From the NCBI GenBank assembly GCA_023461435.1, contig JAEYLC010000039.1, forward strand, positions 1 through 53,915: DNA of 53,915 bases, read 5' to 3'. Shown here piece after piece: positions 6,613 through 15,528 of the stretch; positions within the stretch are counted from its first letter, which is position 1, and each line of letters opens with the position of its first letter. This DNA comes from Bacillota bacterium (GTDB lineage: Bacteria; Bacillota; Clostridia; Christensenellales; SZUA-584). The notes below the pieces were generated by a model. It did no database searches and had not been told where the DNA came from. It saw only the letters and a program-made list of their open reading frames with translations. Made by a program: the position numbers and the translations under genes.

Positions 6613-8265
6613 ATGAAAGAAATCGGTGGAAAGATTGTTGTCAAGATGCTTGAAGAATTGGGTGTTAAATATGTGTTTGGTGTTCCCGGCGGACAAACCC
6701 TGAGCGTTACAGATGCCATTATTGACAGCAACATCGAATTCATCCACACGAGACATGAAGGTGGGGCGGCGGCGGCGGCTGACTGTTACGGACGCATAAC
6801 GGGAGAACCTGGTGTATGTCTTGCGACCACGGGCCCTGGTGCTACCAATTTAATTACCGGTATCGGCGGTGCTTATCGGGATTCCAGCCCGCTGATCGCA
6901 TTGCTGTTTCAGAACAAACTGCCAGATACAGGAAAATGCGATGCGCAAGAATGCGACCATGCCGCGATATTCAGCAGCATTGTTAAATCAGTGATTTCGG
7001 TTAAAAATGCACAGACAATCCCATGGGCGCTTCGGGAAGCATATAGGGTTGCCACCACTGGGAAACCAGGTCCTGTGGTTGTGGATTTGTATAGGGATGT
7101 TGTTGAGGAACAGCAAGCGGAGTACAAAAATGTATTGCGTGACTCGTATAAGATAGATGCAAACTTTTGTCCCACTGAAGTGGAAATCGAGAAAGCCGCA
7201 AATGTGATTGCGAATTCTAAAAAGATATGTATTTGGGCTGGCCAAGGCGTTAAAATGGCGAAAGCCGGCGATGAGGTCCTTAAACTTGCAATGATGATTG
7301 GGGCTCCGATCGTTACCACATACAATGCGTTGGGTGTTTTTGCAGGCGATCACGAAAATGTATTCGGACCCCGTTCCCGTCATGGTAGCGCGTTAACCAG
7401 AAGGGTTCTGGAGGAGGCGGATTGCGTAATCGTGCTTGGTTCATCCTTATCTGCGGTTACGACAAACAGATGGTCCATTAAACTGAACAATATCATACAG
7501 ATTGATATCAGCGCAGAAAATATCGGCCGCCATTATCCTGTCAGTATAGGACTAATAGGTGAAATCAAAAAAACGCTTGATCAATTGTTGGCGGTTATTT
7601 CCGCAAAAGGATTTATAGCGGATACTGGCTTTTTGAAAGAAATGCAGGCATATCGCGCCAAATGGAAAAAGGAAGTACTAACCGGCCCCATTGTTGATGA
7701 GAACGCGACCCCTGTGCCGCCGCTTGCGGTCATCCAACAGCTTGAAAGACAAATAAAAGAAAACAGCGTCATTGCCTGTGATGCCGGCAACCCGGGCGCA
7801 TGGCTTCATATTATATCAATGCCAAAAGGTATTGAATTTATGAAACCGGTGAACTATGGGAATATGGGTTTTGCATTGCCCGGAGCCATTGCTGGAAAAT
7901 TGGCTTGTCCTGACAGAGAAGTGATCGCAATCCTGGGTGATGGTTCTTTAGGGATGACACTTGCTGAATTGGAGACGGCGGCTAGGGAAAAATTACCCAT
8001 CATTATATTATTGCTTAACGATAGTGCGTATGGCAACATAAAACAGGAAGAGCTTTGGAAAACCAAGCAGCAACGCTATGTCGGCGTTGATTTTATCAAT
8101 GTGAACTATATCGAAGTGGCAAAAGCGCTTGGTTGCGATGGCGTTATTGTGAACAAAGCAAAGGATATTCCCGCCGCATTTGCTCGAGCTAGAGAAAGCA
8201 CAAAGCCATTTATGATAGAAATCAAGCTGAATGGAAGCTTTAGTGTTTGGCCCGAAGTATTTTGA
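6613..8265 (+). CDS. ThDP-dependent enzyme, acetolactate-synthase-like
   Basis: 550 aa with the three domains of the acetolactate synthase/2-oxoacid decarboxylase superfamily. The PYR domain has VFGVPGGQTL and the cofactor-activating Glu49 in TRHEGGAAAAADCYGR. The central domain is about residues 190-330. The PP domain has the ThDP/Mg motif GDGS at 442-445 and the following LLLNDSAYGNI. GGACGG precedes ATG 6613. As first gene of an operon that goes on to a 4-hydroxybutyrate pathway, it is unlikely to serve branched-chain amino acid synthesis. Alternatives are a 2-oxoacid decarboxylase or a carboligase/lyase. The cyanobacterial 2-oxoglutarate decarboxylase, which makes succinate semialdehyde, belongs to the same acetolactate-synthase-like group, so that activity would connect directly to the 4-hydroxybutyrate dehydrogenase downstream (inference). 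Confidence 0.85.
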   Translation: MKEIGGKIVVKMLEELGVKYVFGVPGGQTLSVTDAIIDSNIEFIHTRHEGGAAAAADCYGRITGEPGVCLATTGPGATNLITGIGGAYRDSSPLIALLFQNKLPDTGKCDAQECDHAAIFSSIVKSVISVKNAQTIPWALREAYRVATTGKPGPVVVDLYRDVVEEQQAEYKNVLRDSYKIDANFCPTEVEIEKAANVIANSKKICIWAGQGVKMAKAGDEVLKLAMMIGAPIVTTYNALGVFAGDHENVFGPRSRHGSALTRRVLEEADCVIVLGSSLSAVTTNRWSIKLNNIIQIDISAENIGRHYPVSIGLIGEIKKTLDQLLAVISAKGFIADTGFLKEMQAYRAKWKKEVLTGPIVDENATPVPPLAVIQQLERQIKENSVIACDAGNPGAWLHIISMPKGIEFMKPVNYGNMGFALPGAIAGKLACPDREVIAILGDGSLGMTLAELETAAREKLPIIILLLNDSAYGNIKQEELWKTKQQRYVGVDFINVNYIEVAKALGCDGVIVNKAKDIPAAFARARESTKPFMIEIKLNGSFSVWPEVF

Positions 8266-8281
8266 TTAAGAGGTGATTTCA

Positions 8282-9193
8282 TTGAACGAGAAACAAAGCA
8301 AGCTGGTTTCTGCAAAAGAAGCAATATCAACGATCGGCGATGGGTCAAAGATTGCGATAGCCGGATCGTTGATTAGAAGGCATCCGATGGCGCTTGTGCA
8401 CGAACTGATCAGGCAAAACAAGAAGTCACTAACGCTTTACGGTTGGAACAATTCGATCGATTTTGACATGTTGATCGGTTGTGGACTTGTAAAAGAAGCG
8501 CAATCATCATATGTGGGCATGGCGAACGTCGGTCTGGCAAAGAATTTCAGGCGAGCTATGCAGGAAGGCATGATACGTTTTGTAGAACAAAGCGAAACGA
8601 CGGCAATGGATGCTTTCAAAGCCGGTTCTAAAGGGTTAACATTTGCAATTTCAAAAACGCCTTTGCATAACGGTATGCGTATAAATGAAGAATTCAAGCA
8701 TGAAATCATTTGTCCTTTTACCGGAGAAAAATATGTGGCTGTTGAGGCGTATAGACCCGATGTTGCGATAATGCACGCGCATTGTGCTGATAAATACGGC
8801 AATGTCCAGCTTGATCCCAAAAGAATGATGGACAATGAAACGGATATCTTTCTTGTTAAATCAGCTAAAAAAGTTATCGTGTCCGTCGAGCAGATTGTTA
8901 GCGAGGATACGATCATACAAAATCCCAATTTAACGGTTCTTCCTAGGCTGTTTGTCGACTATGTTGTCGAAGCGCCATATGGAGCCCATCCGAATTCCTG
9001 TGATACCCGTTATGATTTTGATATTGAGCATGCCCGGTATTATCAGGAATGCAGCAATACCGCAGAAGGCTTCAAACAATACATTCAAGAGTACATCTTA
9101 GACACTAAGGATTGGCAAGGCTATCTTGATAAAATTGGAATGGAGCAGCTTTTTAAGATCACGCGTAACAGAAGGGGCAGGGATCATGAGTAA
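8282..9193 (+). CDS. Class I CoA-transferase-fold protein, A subunit (copy 1)
   Basis: About 303 aa, of the glutaconate CoA-transferase A / IpdA type (SKLVSAKEAISTIGDGSKIAIAG...; ICPFTGEKYVAVEAYRPDVA; HCADKYGNVQLD). The start chosen is TTG 8282, because AGAGGTGA (8269-8276) is correctly spaced from it; a longer frame would start with GTG 8273 inside that binding site. The last 8 bp overlap the next gene, a B-type subunit, indicating a heteromeric enzyme. Known relatives move CoA between acids, but IpdAB of steroid degraders uses the same fold to hydrolyse a ring-ketone CoA ester. The true substrate is unknown. Confidence 0.82.
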   Translation: MNEKQSKLVSAKEAISTIGDGSKIAIAGSLIRRHPMALVHELIRQNKKSLTLYGWNNSIDFDMLIGCGLVKEAQSSYVGMANVGLAKNFRRAMQEGMIRFVEQSETTAMDAFKAGSKGLTFAISKTPLHNGMRINEEFKHEIICPFTGEKYVAVEAYRPDVAIMHAHCADKYGNVQLDPKRMMDNETDIFLVKSAKKVIVSVEQIVSEDTIIQNPNLTVLPRLFVDYVVEAPYGAHPNSCDTRYDFDIEHARYYQECSNTAEGFKQYIQEYILDTKDWQGYLDKIGMEQLFKITRNRRGRDHE

Positions 9194-10004
9194 TTATACA
9201 ATTGAGGAACTGTTGGCTGTTGAAGTCTCGCGTCATCTTCGGGATGGTGAAGCAGGATTTGTGGGAGTGGGCACAGGCGGTAAAGCCTTTATACGAGCTC
9301 TCGGTATTCCGGCGGTTGCGGCTAGGTTGGCTCAATTGACACATGCGCCTAATTACATGATTCTTTTTGGGCCAATCATTGATCCGCTTTTAGACAGCGA
9401 TCAAATACCCGAGACAAATTTTGAGCACGATTTGATCAATTGGCCATGCCGGGCCCAGATATTGGCTGAGGATGTGCTGTCAGTATTTGAAATGGGTAAA
9501 ATGGATATCGGTTTTGTGACAGCGCCTCAGATTGATATGTACGGAAATTTCAATATCGTCAGCATAGGCGATTATAGACACCCAAAAGTCAGATTCCCCG
9601 GCTTACTTGCTCAAGCGGATCATTTTGCATATGCAAAACGCGTATTTGCAGTCATGCAGCATGATAAAAGAACTTTTGTCGAGAAGGTAGATTTTATTTC
9701 GGGCGTGGGGCACGAAAATCGAGACGGATTAAAAGGCGGCGGGCCTGCTTACATTTTCACACAGCTTTGTGTATTGGACTTTGATCCAGATAATGGTCGG
9801 ATGAGATTGGTGAGCGTTCATCCGGGCGTATCTGTTCAGGAGGTTATTGATAATACGGGATTTGATCTTATTATACCGGATCATGTGCCTGAAACAGCTC
9901 TGCCATCGGATGAAGATCTCAAACTTATTAGAGAAAAAATAGATCCCAGGAGAAAATGGCTCAACGCATCCATAACGATGGAACCAACAACCCTCTTGGG
10001 GTAG
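9186..10004 (+). CDS. Class I CoA-transferase-fold protein, B subunit (copy 1), lacking the usual glutamate
   Basis: 272 aa from ATG 9186 (GGGGCAGG upstream); an upstream extension of the frame is an artefact inside the A gene. The fold signature GFVGVGTGGKAFIRALGIPAVAARLAQ and the downstream DMYGNFNIVSIGDY are clear. Where B subunits of true CoA-transferases have the catalytic Glu (FESG in the B3 protein of this operon, Glu50), this protein has FGPII, with Gly62 at the aligned place. It may therefore not work through a glutamyl-CoA intermediate. 51 of its first 60 residues match the B2 protein at 13767. Confidence 0.8.
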   Translation: MSNYTIEELLAVEVSRHLRDGEAGFVGVGTGGKAFIRALGIPAVAARLAQLTHAPNYMILFGPIIDPLLDSDQIPETNFEHDLINWPCRAQILAEDVLSVFEMGKMDIGFVTAPQIDMYGNFNIVSIGDYRHPKVRFPGLLAQADHFAYAKRVFAVMQHDKRTFVEKVDFISGVGHENRDGLKGGGPAYIFTQLCVLDFDPDNGRMRLVSVHPGVSVQEVIDNTGFDLIIPDHVPETALPSDEDLKLIREKIDPRRKWLNASITMEPTTLLG

Positions 10005-10060
10005 AAAGTTTTATAATTTCCAAATGATCCGAAAAAAACATAAGGATGGTGAGAGAAGAT

Positions 10061-11560
10061 ATGTCTGGAAACGGCTATTTCCTTGAGTTGGAAAATATAA
10101 ACAAATCATTTCCAGGTGTGAATGCGCTGGAAAATGTTTCGCTTAGGGTGACGGAGGGACATGTACACGGGATAGTTGGTGAAAATGGTGCGGGTAAGTC
10201 AACACTAATGAAAATTCTATCCGGCGCAATCAAAAAAGATTCCGGAACAATTAGAATTAAGGGAGAAGTCAAAGATTTTGATAAGCCTCTTGATGCCTCG
10301 AATTCTGGAATTGGCATTATCTATCAGGAACTGGAGCTCATCAGGCAGTTTACAGCCGTTGAAAATTTCTTTCTTGGCAGATGGAAAAAAACCAAAGCCG
10401 GTTTAGTTGACTGGGTCGGAATGAAAGAAGCTGTTAAGGAATTTTATGAAAGATGGGGCATTTCGATTCCGTTGGATGTTCCTGTAAAGGAATTAAGTGT
10501 TGCTCAAGCACAATTGGTCGAGATCACAAAATCCGTGTTCAATGAATCTAAAATTGTGATTATGGACGAGCCTACTAGCTCGCTCACGAATAAAGAGGTC
10601 GATACACTTTTCAAACTTATCAGAAGCATGAAGGAAAACGGTATCACGATTCTATATATCTCCCATAAACTTGAGGAAATTTTCGAGATTTGTGACAGAG
10701 TTTCCATAATCAAAGATGGCCGCAATGTAGCGGATTATGACATCCAAGATACGACAAAGGATAAGTTGATAAAAGGAATGGTCGGGCGAGAGCTCAATAA
10801 TTACTATCCGGAACATCATCATACACCGGGCGATGTTATTCTTGAAGTTAAGGACTTGTGTTGGAACAACTATGTTAAGAACGTAAGCTTTAAAGTGCGA
10901 AGCGGTGAAATTTTAGGTTTTGCAGGATTGGTTGGCGCCGGCCGAACGGAAACAATGAGAGCTTTGTTTTGTGCTGAAAAACCCACCGGCGGAGAGATTT
11001 TTATCAACGGCAAATCAGTTAAATTTAAAAGGCCCAAAGATGCGATTAATAATGGCATTGCTTTCGCGACAGAAGACAGAAGGTTTCAGGGCTTGGTTCT
11101 TTGCCGGAGCTGTGCGGAAAATATCACGTTGGCAAACTTTAAAAGCATTGCATCGAAGCTTGGATTAATCGACCTCAAGAAAGAAACGAAAATAGCAGAG
11201 AGATTCAAACAGTCGCTTTCAATAAAAATGCCGTCGGTCAAGGCGTTGGCAAAGAACTTAAGCGGCGGAAATCAACAGAAGCTGGTTATTGCCAAATGGT
11301 TAAACACGGATGTGAAGGTTTTCATATTTGATGAACCAACGAGGGGTATAGATGTTGGATCAAAGGCAGAAATTTATAAGCTTATGTGTACATTAGCTGA
11401 AAATGGAGCCGCAGTGATTATGGTTTCATCTGAATTACCTGAAGTGCTGGGCGTCAGTGACAGGATCATTATCATGAACACTGGTCAAATTGTTGGTGAG
11501 CTTGATGTAAAGGACGCAGATGAGGAACGTATTATGGCATATGCGATTGGAGGAAACTAA
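10061..11560 (+). CDS. Sugar ABC importer, ATPase (RbsA/XylG/MglA type)
   Basis: 499 aa with two ABC domains in tandem. The first has Walker A GENGAGKST and Walker B IVIMDEPTSSLT with a degenerate signature (LSVAQAQLVEI). The second has signature LSGGNQQKLVIAKW and Walker B VFIFDEPTRGID, with a weak Walker A-like GLVGAGRTE. This asymmetry is normal for the ribose/xylose/inositol class. The start at 10061 is preferred (GGTGAG spaced 8 bp); an in-frame ATG at 10046 would place the binding site inside the gene. It forms an importer with the next two genes. Confidence 0.92.
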   Translation: MSGNGYFLELENINKSFPGVNALENVSLRVTEGHVHGIVGENGAGKSTLMKILSGAIKKDSGTIRIKGEVKDFDKPLDASNSGIGIIYQELELIRQFTAVENFFLGRWKKTKAGLVDWVGMKEAVKEFYERWGISIPLDVPVKELSVAQAQLVEITKSVFNESKIVIMDEPTSSLTNKEVDTLFKLIRSMKENGITILYISHKLEEIFEICDRVSIIKDGRNVADYDIQDTTKDKLIKGMVGRELNNYYPEHHHTPGDVILEVKDLCWNNYVKNVSFKVRSGEILGFAGLVGAGRTETMRALFCAEKPTGGEIFINGKSVKFKRPKDAINNGIAFATEDRRFQGLVLCRSCAENITLANFKSIASKLGLIDLKKETKIAERFKQSLSIKMPSVKALAKNLSGGNQQKLVIAKWLNTDVKVFIFDEPTRGIDVGSKAEIYKLMCTLAENGAAVIMVSSELPEVLGVSDRIIIMNTGQIVGELDVKDADEERIMAYAIGGN

Positions 11561-11562
11561 AA

Positions 11563-12534
11563 ATGAAAGAGAAACAAAATGGAAAAATTGGTTTTAGACT
11601 CCCCACTGATATGACGTTGAAGCAGATATATAAGAAATACGGAATTATCATTGTGATGATAGTGCTGATTGCGGTTGCAGGAATTATTGAGCCGATCTTT
11701 TTGACATCCAAGAATATCGTTAATGTATTGCGTCAGGTTTCCATTAACGGCATTCTGGCAGTCGGCATGACATTTGTTATTATCAGCGGCGGAATCGATT
11801 TAAGCTTGGGATCAATTGTCGGTTTTTCCGGTATGGTCAGCGTGATGATCATGCCCGAAATCGGTATTCTACCTGCCATTCTTGTGGCGCTGGCCTGTGG
11901 CATCGTGATCGGATTTATTAATGGTTTGTGCATATATAATGGTGTGCCCGAATTCATTATGACGCTGGCTACACTCACTTCCATTCGTGGCCTGGCTTAT
12001 TACATTTCCAATGGACAACCCTTTCCGGGAACAGATGAAGCGTATAAGTTTATTGGACAAAGTTCAATAGGTCCCGTACCCATGCCGGTTATTGTGTTTA
12101 TCGTGGTGGTCGCACTTGCGTTCTTCGTGCTTCGAAAGACAACTTTTGGACGTTCGGTATATGCGATCGGTGGCAGTTCCGAAGCATCCAGACTGTCAGG
12201 TATCAACATATTTAAAACAAAAGTTGCGATATATATGCTTTCTGGGTTTTTGGCATCCGTTGCAGCCATTGTTCTGACTTCAAGATTGTATTCGTGTGAT
12301 CCAACAATCGGTGAAGGATATGAACTTGATGCCATTACCGCAACTGTCATTGGCGGAACGAGCATGTCTGGAGGAGAAGGCAGCGTGCTCAGAACGGTCA
12401 TTGGCGTACTTATTATCGGTATACTATCGAATATTTTGAATCTGTTGAGCGTCAGCCCGTATATACAGGAGATCGTCAAAGGATTGATTATTTTCGGTGC
12501 TGTGGCAGCAGATACATGGAAGAAATCAAAATAA
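11563..12534 (+). CDS. Sugar ABC importer, permease (RbsC type)
   Basis: 323 aa with 8-10 hydrophobic segments and the RbsC-family signatures INGILAVGMTFVIISGGIDLSLGS (about residues 62-85) and GTSMSGGEGSVLRTVIGVLIIGIL. It starts 2 bp after the ATPase stop, so the two are coupled. It probably works as a homodimer in the membrane with the ATPase and binding protein. The family carries pentoses, hexoses, inositol or polyols; substrate not predictable. Confidence 0.92.
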   Translation: MKEKQNGKIGFRLPTDMTLKQIYKKYGIIIVMIVLIAVAGIIEPIFLTSKNIVNVLRQVSINGILAVGMTFVIISGGIDLSLGSIVGFSGMVSVMIMPEIGILPAILVALACGIVIGFINGLCIYNGVPEFIMTLATLTSIRGLAYYISNGQPFPGTDEAYKFIGQSSIGPVPMPVIVFIVVVALAFFVLRKTTFGRSVYAIGGSSEASRLSGINIFKTKVAIYMLSGFLASVAAIVLTSRLYSCDPTIGEGYELDAITATVIGGTSMSGGEGSVLRTVIGVLIIGILSNILNLLSVSPYIQEIVKGLIIFGAVAADTWKKSK

Positions 12535-12593
12535 ATTTATAGAATTCCTCTGAAGCTCGCTTTGGGGGAGATGAATAAAAAGGAGGGGATAAA

Positions 12594-13637
12594 ATGAAAA
12601 AAACTCTAAAAGTAGTATTGTTGAGCGTGTTGTCTTTTACCTTAATGTTCGCAGCTGTTGCTTGCGGCAAGGCAACGGAGCCGGCCGACCAGAGTGCGTC
12701 TGTGTCAGAAACTGTGTCCGAGTCTGCCACTGTATCTGCCGAGGCAACAGAATCAGCTCAGGTCAGCGAAGCAGTGTCAGGCGAAAAGGTCGTGATTGGA
12801 TTTGCCCAGTCGCGCATGAACCATCCTTATCGTGTTGCTGCGGTTGAGCAGTTCCAAGCTGCAGTTAAGGCTGCTGGTTACAACTGGGAAGTGATTGTAT
12901 CTGACGGACAGAACGATACGGCAAAACAGATGGCAGATGTCGAAGATCTCATTGTTCGAGGGGTCGACGTTATCGTCATGAGTCCCATAAACGCCGAAGC
13001 TCTCGCTCCGGTTGCCAAGGAAGTCATGGATGCCGGAATACCGCTCGTATTGCTGGACAGAACCATTTCGACCGATGATTACACAGTATTTATTGGCGGA
13101 GACAACAAGATGATCGGCGAACTTGTTGCAGAGCAGATCGCTACTGCGGCGAATGGAAAAGAAGTGAAGGTCGTACAGCTGCAGGGCACACTGGGTGCGT
13201 CTGCGACGATCGACAGGGATGCTGGTTTTAAAGAAACAATCGCCAAATACCCCAATATAAAAATTGTTCAGGATCTCTCAGCGGAATATGACCGCGCAGC
13301 GGCGCTTGATACGATGGAGGATATTCTTCAGGTTGAACAGGATATCTTTGCAGTGTACTGCCACAATGATGCGATGGCTATGGGTGCTATGACAGCGATA
13401 CAGGCCGATGATGTTAAAGGCGTACTGATATATGGTGCTGATGGCACTAAAGAAGTATTTGACGAAATAAAGAAGGGGACGATTGCCGGAACCTGTTTGT
13501 ATCCGACAGGAAGCGAAAAAGCGGTTGAGGTTATTGCGCAGATGCTGGCCGGCGATAAAATTGAGAGAAGCTACAGCGTTGAAGTACCATATGTGAATAT
13601 TGACAATGTGGAAGAGATGTACGATCAGGGTATATAA
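12594..13637 (+). CDS. Sugar ABC importer, substrate-binding lipoprotein (RbsB-like, periplasmic-binding family 1)
   Basis: 347 aa. A lipoprotein signal with lipobox AVAC (Cys24) is followed by a Ser/Val/Glu-rich spacer (residues 30-60) and a type-1 periplasmic-binding fold (VVIGFAQSRMNHPYRVAAVEQF; VDVIVMSPINAEALAPVAKEV; GIPLVLLDRTI; YCHNDAMAMGAMTAIQ). AAGGAGGGG precedes the start. It captures the substrate outside the cell for the importer encoded upstream. The stop is followed by a strong hairpin, usual after highly expressed binding-protein genes. Confidence 0.92.
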   Translation: MKKTLKVVLLSVLSFTLMFAAVACGKATEPADQSASVSETVSESATVSAEATESAQVSEAVSGEKVVIGFAQSRMNHPYRVAAVEQFQAAVKAAGYNWEVIVSDGQNDTAKQMADVEDLIVRGVDVIVMSPINAEALAPVAKEVMDAGIPLVLLDRTISTDDYTVFIGGDNKMIGELVAEQIATAANGKEVKVVQLQGTLGASATIDRDAGFKETIAKYPNIKIVQDLSAEYDRAAALDTMEDILQVEQDIFAVYCHNDAMAMGAMTAIQADDVKGVLIYGADGTKEVFDEIKKGTIAGTCLYPTGSEKAVEVIAQMLAGDKIERSYSVEVPYVNIDNVEEMYDQGI

Positions 13638-13654
13638 GTAGAAAGTAATTTGGA

Positions 13655-13700
13655 ATTGTGACAGATTAGGAGCGGAATAATTGCTCCTAATCTTCACAAT
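13655..13700 (+). terminator. Intercistronic hairpin after the binding-protein gene
   Basis: ATTGTG (13655-13660) + GATTAGGAGC (13664-13673) pair with GCTCCTAATC (13683-13692) + CACAAT (13695-13700): a 16-bp interrupted stem with a 9-nt loop. There is no T-run, so it is more likely an mRNA-stabilising or processing hairpin, or a weak attenuator, than a full terminator. The same-strand genes continue 67 bp later. Confidence 0.65.
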
Positions 13701-13766
13701 ATATTCCGACATTGAGAAATTTCCGGAATACTAAGAAGTGGACGATGTAAATTAAGAGGGGAAAAT

Positions 13767-14579
13767 ATGGAACATTATACCATTGAAGAACTGTTGGCGG
13801 TGGAGATATCGAGGCATATATCAGACGGAGAAATGGGTTTTGTCGGAGTCGGTACAGGCGGAAAGGCGTTTATCAGAGCTGTTGGCATTCCGGCTGTAGC
13901 CGCCAGACTGGCCCAATTGGATCATGCGCCGAATTATATGATAATGTTTGGGCCTATTATTGATCCGATGCTTGACAGTGAATACATTCCCGAGACAAAC
14001 TGGGAGCATGATTTGCTCAATTGGCCGTGTCGTTCACAGATACCCGTGCTCGATTCTCTTGAAATTTTCCAAGCCGGGAGAATGGGAATCGGGTTCGTCT
14101 CTGCCGCGCAGATTGATTGCTATGGCAATTTTAATATCGTATGCATTGGTGATTATCATAACCCCGAAGTCCGTTTCCCCGGATTGCTGGCGCAGCCGGA
14201 TCATTGCGCTTACGCAAAAAACGTATTTGCCTGCATGAAACATGACAAGAGGACTTTTGTGGATAAGGTTGACTTTGTTTCGGCTGTTGGTAACAAGGAC
14301 AGGGAAGGATTACCCGGAGGCGGAGTGAAGTATGTGTTCACAGAATTGTGTGTCCTGGATTTTTCACCGAAAACAAAAAGAATGCGTTTGCTGTCACTGC
14401 ATCCAGGCGTGACGCTTGAAGATGTGGAGGAAAACACCGGCTTTAAGTTAGAGATGCCTGACGAACTGTCCTATACGAAGCCCCCTTCTGAAAAAGAACT
14501 CTATCTTATTCGGAATAAGATAGATCCCAAAAGAAAATGGTTAAATGCAAGAATTACTCAGGAAGAAGCAACGTTATAA
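13767..14579 (+). CDS. Class I CoA-transferase-fold protein, B subunit (copy 2), lacking the usual glutamate
   Basis: 270 aa, a clear paralogue of the B1 protein (MEHYTIEELLAVEISRHISDGE... vs MSNYTIEELLAVEVSRHLRDGE...). It has the same FGPIIDP replacing the catalytic-Glu segment (Gly62). AGAGGGG lies upstream of ATG. It precedes an A subunit (14608) and a Glu-containing B subunit (15528), so this half of the operon encodes B2-A2-B3. Its partner may be A1 or A2; that cannot be decided from sequence. The N-terminal half is highly conserved between B1 and B2, and the C-terminal ~50 residues diverge more. Confidence 0.8.
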   Translation: MEHYTIEELLAVEISRHISDGEMGFVGVGTGGKAFIRAVGIPAVAARLAQLDHAPNYMIMFGPIIDPMLDSEYIPETNWEHDLLNWPCRSQIPVLDSLEIFQAGRMGIGFVSAAQIDCYGNFNIVCIGDYHNPEVRFPGLLAQPDHCAYAKNVFACMKHDKRTFVDKVDFVSAVGNKDREGLPGGGVKYVFTELCVLDFSPKTKRMRLLSLHPGVTLEDVEENTGFKLEMPDELSYTKPPSEKELYLIRNKIDPKRKWLNARITQEEATL

Positions 14580-14607
14580 GCAGAATGGAATAAAGAGGCC
14601 AAACAGT

Positions 14608-15528
14608 ATGAGTAAATTATTATCTCTTGAAGAAGCGGCATTAATGATTCAAAGCGGTTCGCATGTATCGATCGGAGGATTCGCGAATTCGCTTTCGCCA
14701 TTGGCACTCGTTCGTCAATTGATAAGGAATAGGGTTAAAAATCTTGAAGTATCAGCCATGGGCGAGGCCGTTGCGGTTGATATGTTATCCGGGGTTGGAG
14801 CACTTAAGCATGTTAGAATCACGAATTTTATGTTGGAAGGACATGGAAGAGTTCGAAACTTCAGCAGATGGGTTGAGGAAGGCCGCATTGAAGTGGAGGA
14901 TTACAGCCATTTTGGTGTGACAACAGGACTTTTTGCCGGTTCAGTTGGATTGCCATTTATGCCTATCAAGACAATGATGGGAACGGATATTGAAAATGTT
15001 CGAAGCTTCGATGGCGAGAAAAAATTTAAAAATTTTGAATGCCCGTTTACCGGTGAAAAATTATTATTGATGCCTGCATTAACTCCCGATTTTGGATTGA
15101 TTCATGTTTCCCGTGCGGATAAGAACGGTAATTGCCAGTTGTATGGTATAAAGTCCAACATAGTTGAAATCGCCAAAGCGTCAAAAAAGGTCATAGTCAC
15201 GGCAGAAGAGATTGTGGATGAAACAGAAATAAGATCAAAACATGAAACAACATTCTTGCCGGGTTTCTTTGTTGATGCTGTGGTACATGCTCCTTTTGGC
15301 GCCCACCCCGCGGGAATGTATCAATATTATGATTTTGATAAAGAACATATTGCTGAGTACGCAAAAGCGACAGCGTCTGACGAAAGCTATCAGCAATATG
15401 TTAAAGAATATATCGATGATACAAAGAATGAAATGGGCTACCTTAAGAAAATCGGCTTAAAAAGACTGATGGATTTGCGTGCTGACTTTTCTACAGGCAT
15501 TTCACTTGTGGGGAGGGGTATGCGTTAA
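14608..15528 (+). CDS. Class I CoA-transferase-fold protein, A subunit (copy 2)
   Basis: 306 aa from ATG 14608 (AAAGAGG upstream); the frame open from 14545 overlaps the preceding gene and is not the start. GctA-like: SKLLSLEEAALMIQSGSHVSIGGF; SPLALVRQLIRN; CPFTGEKLLLMPALTPDFGLIHVSRADKNGN. Only moderately similar to A1. Its last base is the first base of the B3 start codon (TAATG), which shows tight coupling to B3 and suggests A2-B3 is the catalytic heteromer. Confidence 0.84.
   Translation: MSKLLSLEEAALMIQSGSHVSIGGFANSLSPLALVRQLIRNRVKNLEVSAMGEAVAVDMLSGVGALKHVRITNFMLEGHGRVRNFSRWVEEGRIEVEDYSHFGVTTGLFAGSVGLPFMPIKTMMGTDIENVRSFDGEKKFKNFECPFTGEKLLLMPALTPDFGLIHVSRADKNGNCQLYGIKSNIVEIAKASKKVIVTAEEIVDETEIRSKHETTFLPGFFVDAVVHAPFGAHPAGMYQYYDFDKEHIAEYAKATASDESYQQYVKEYIDDTKNEMGYLKKIGLKRLMDLRADFSTGISLVGRGMR

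Noticed and set aside
13655..13700. Riboswitch before the B2 gene
   Set aside because: Simple single hairpin with no conserved aptamer features; better explained as an mRNA 3'-end stabiliser.
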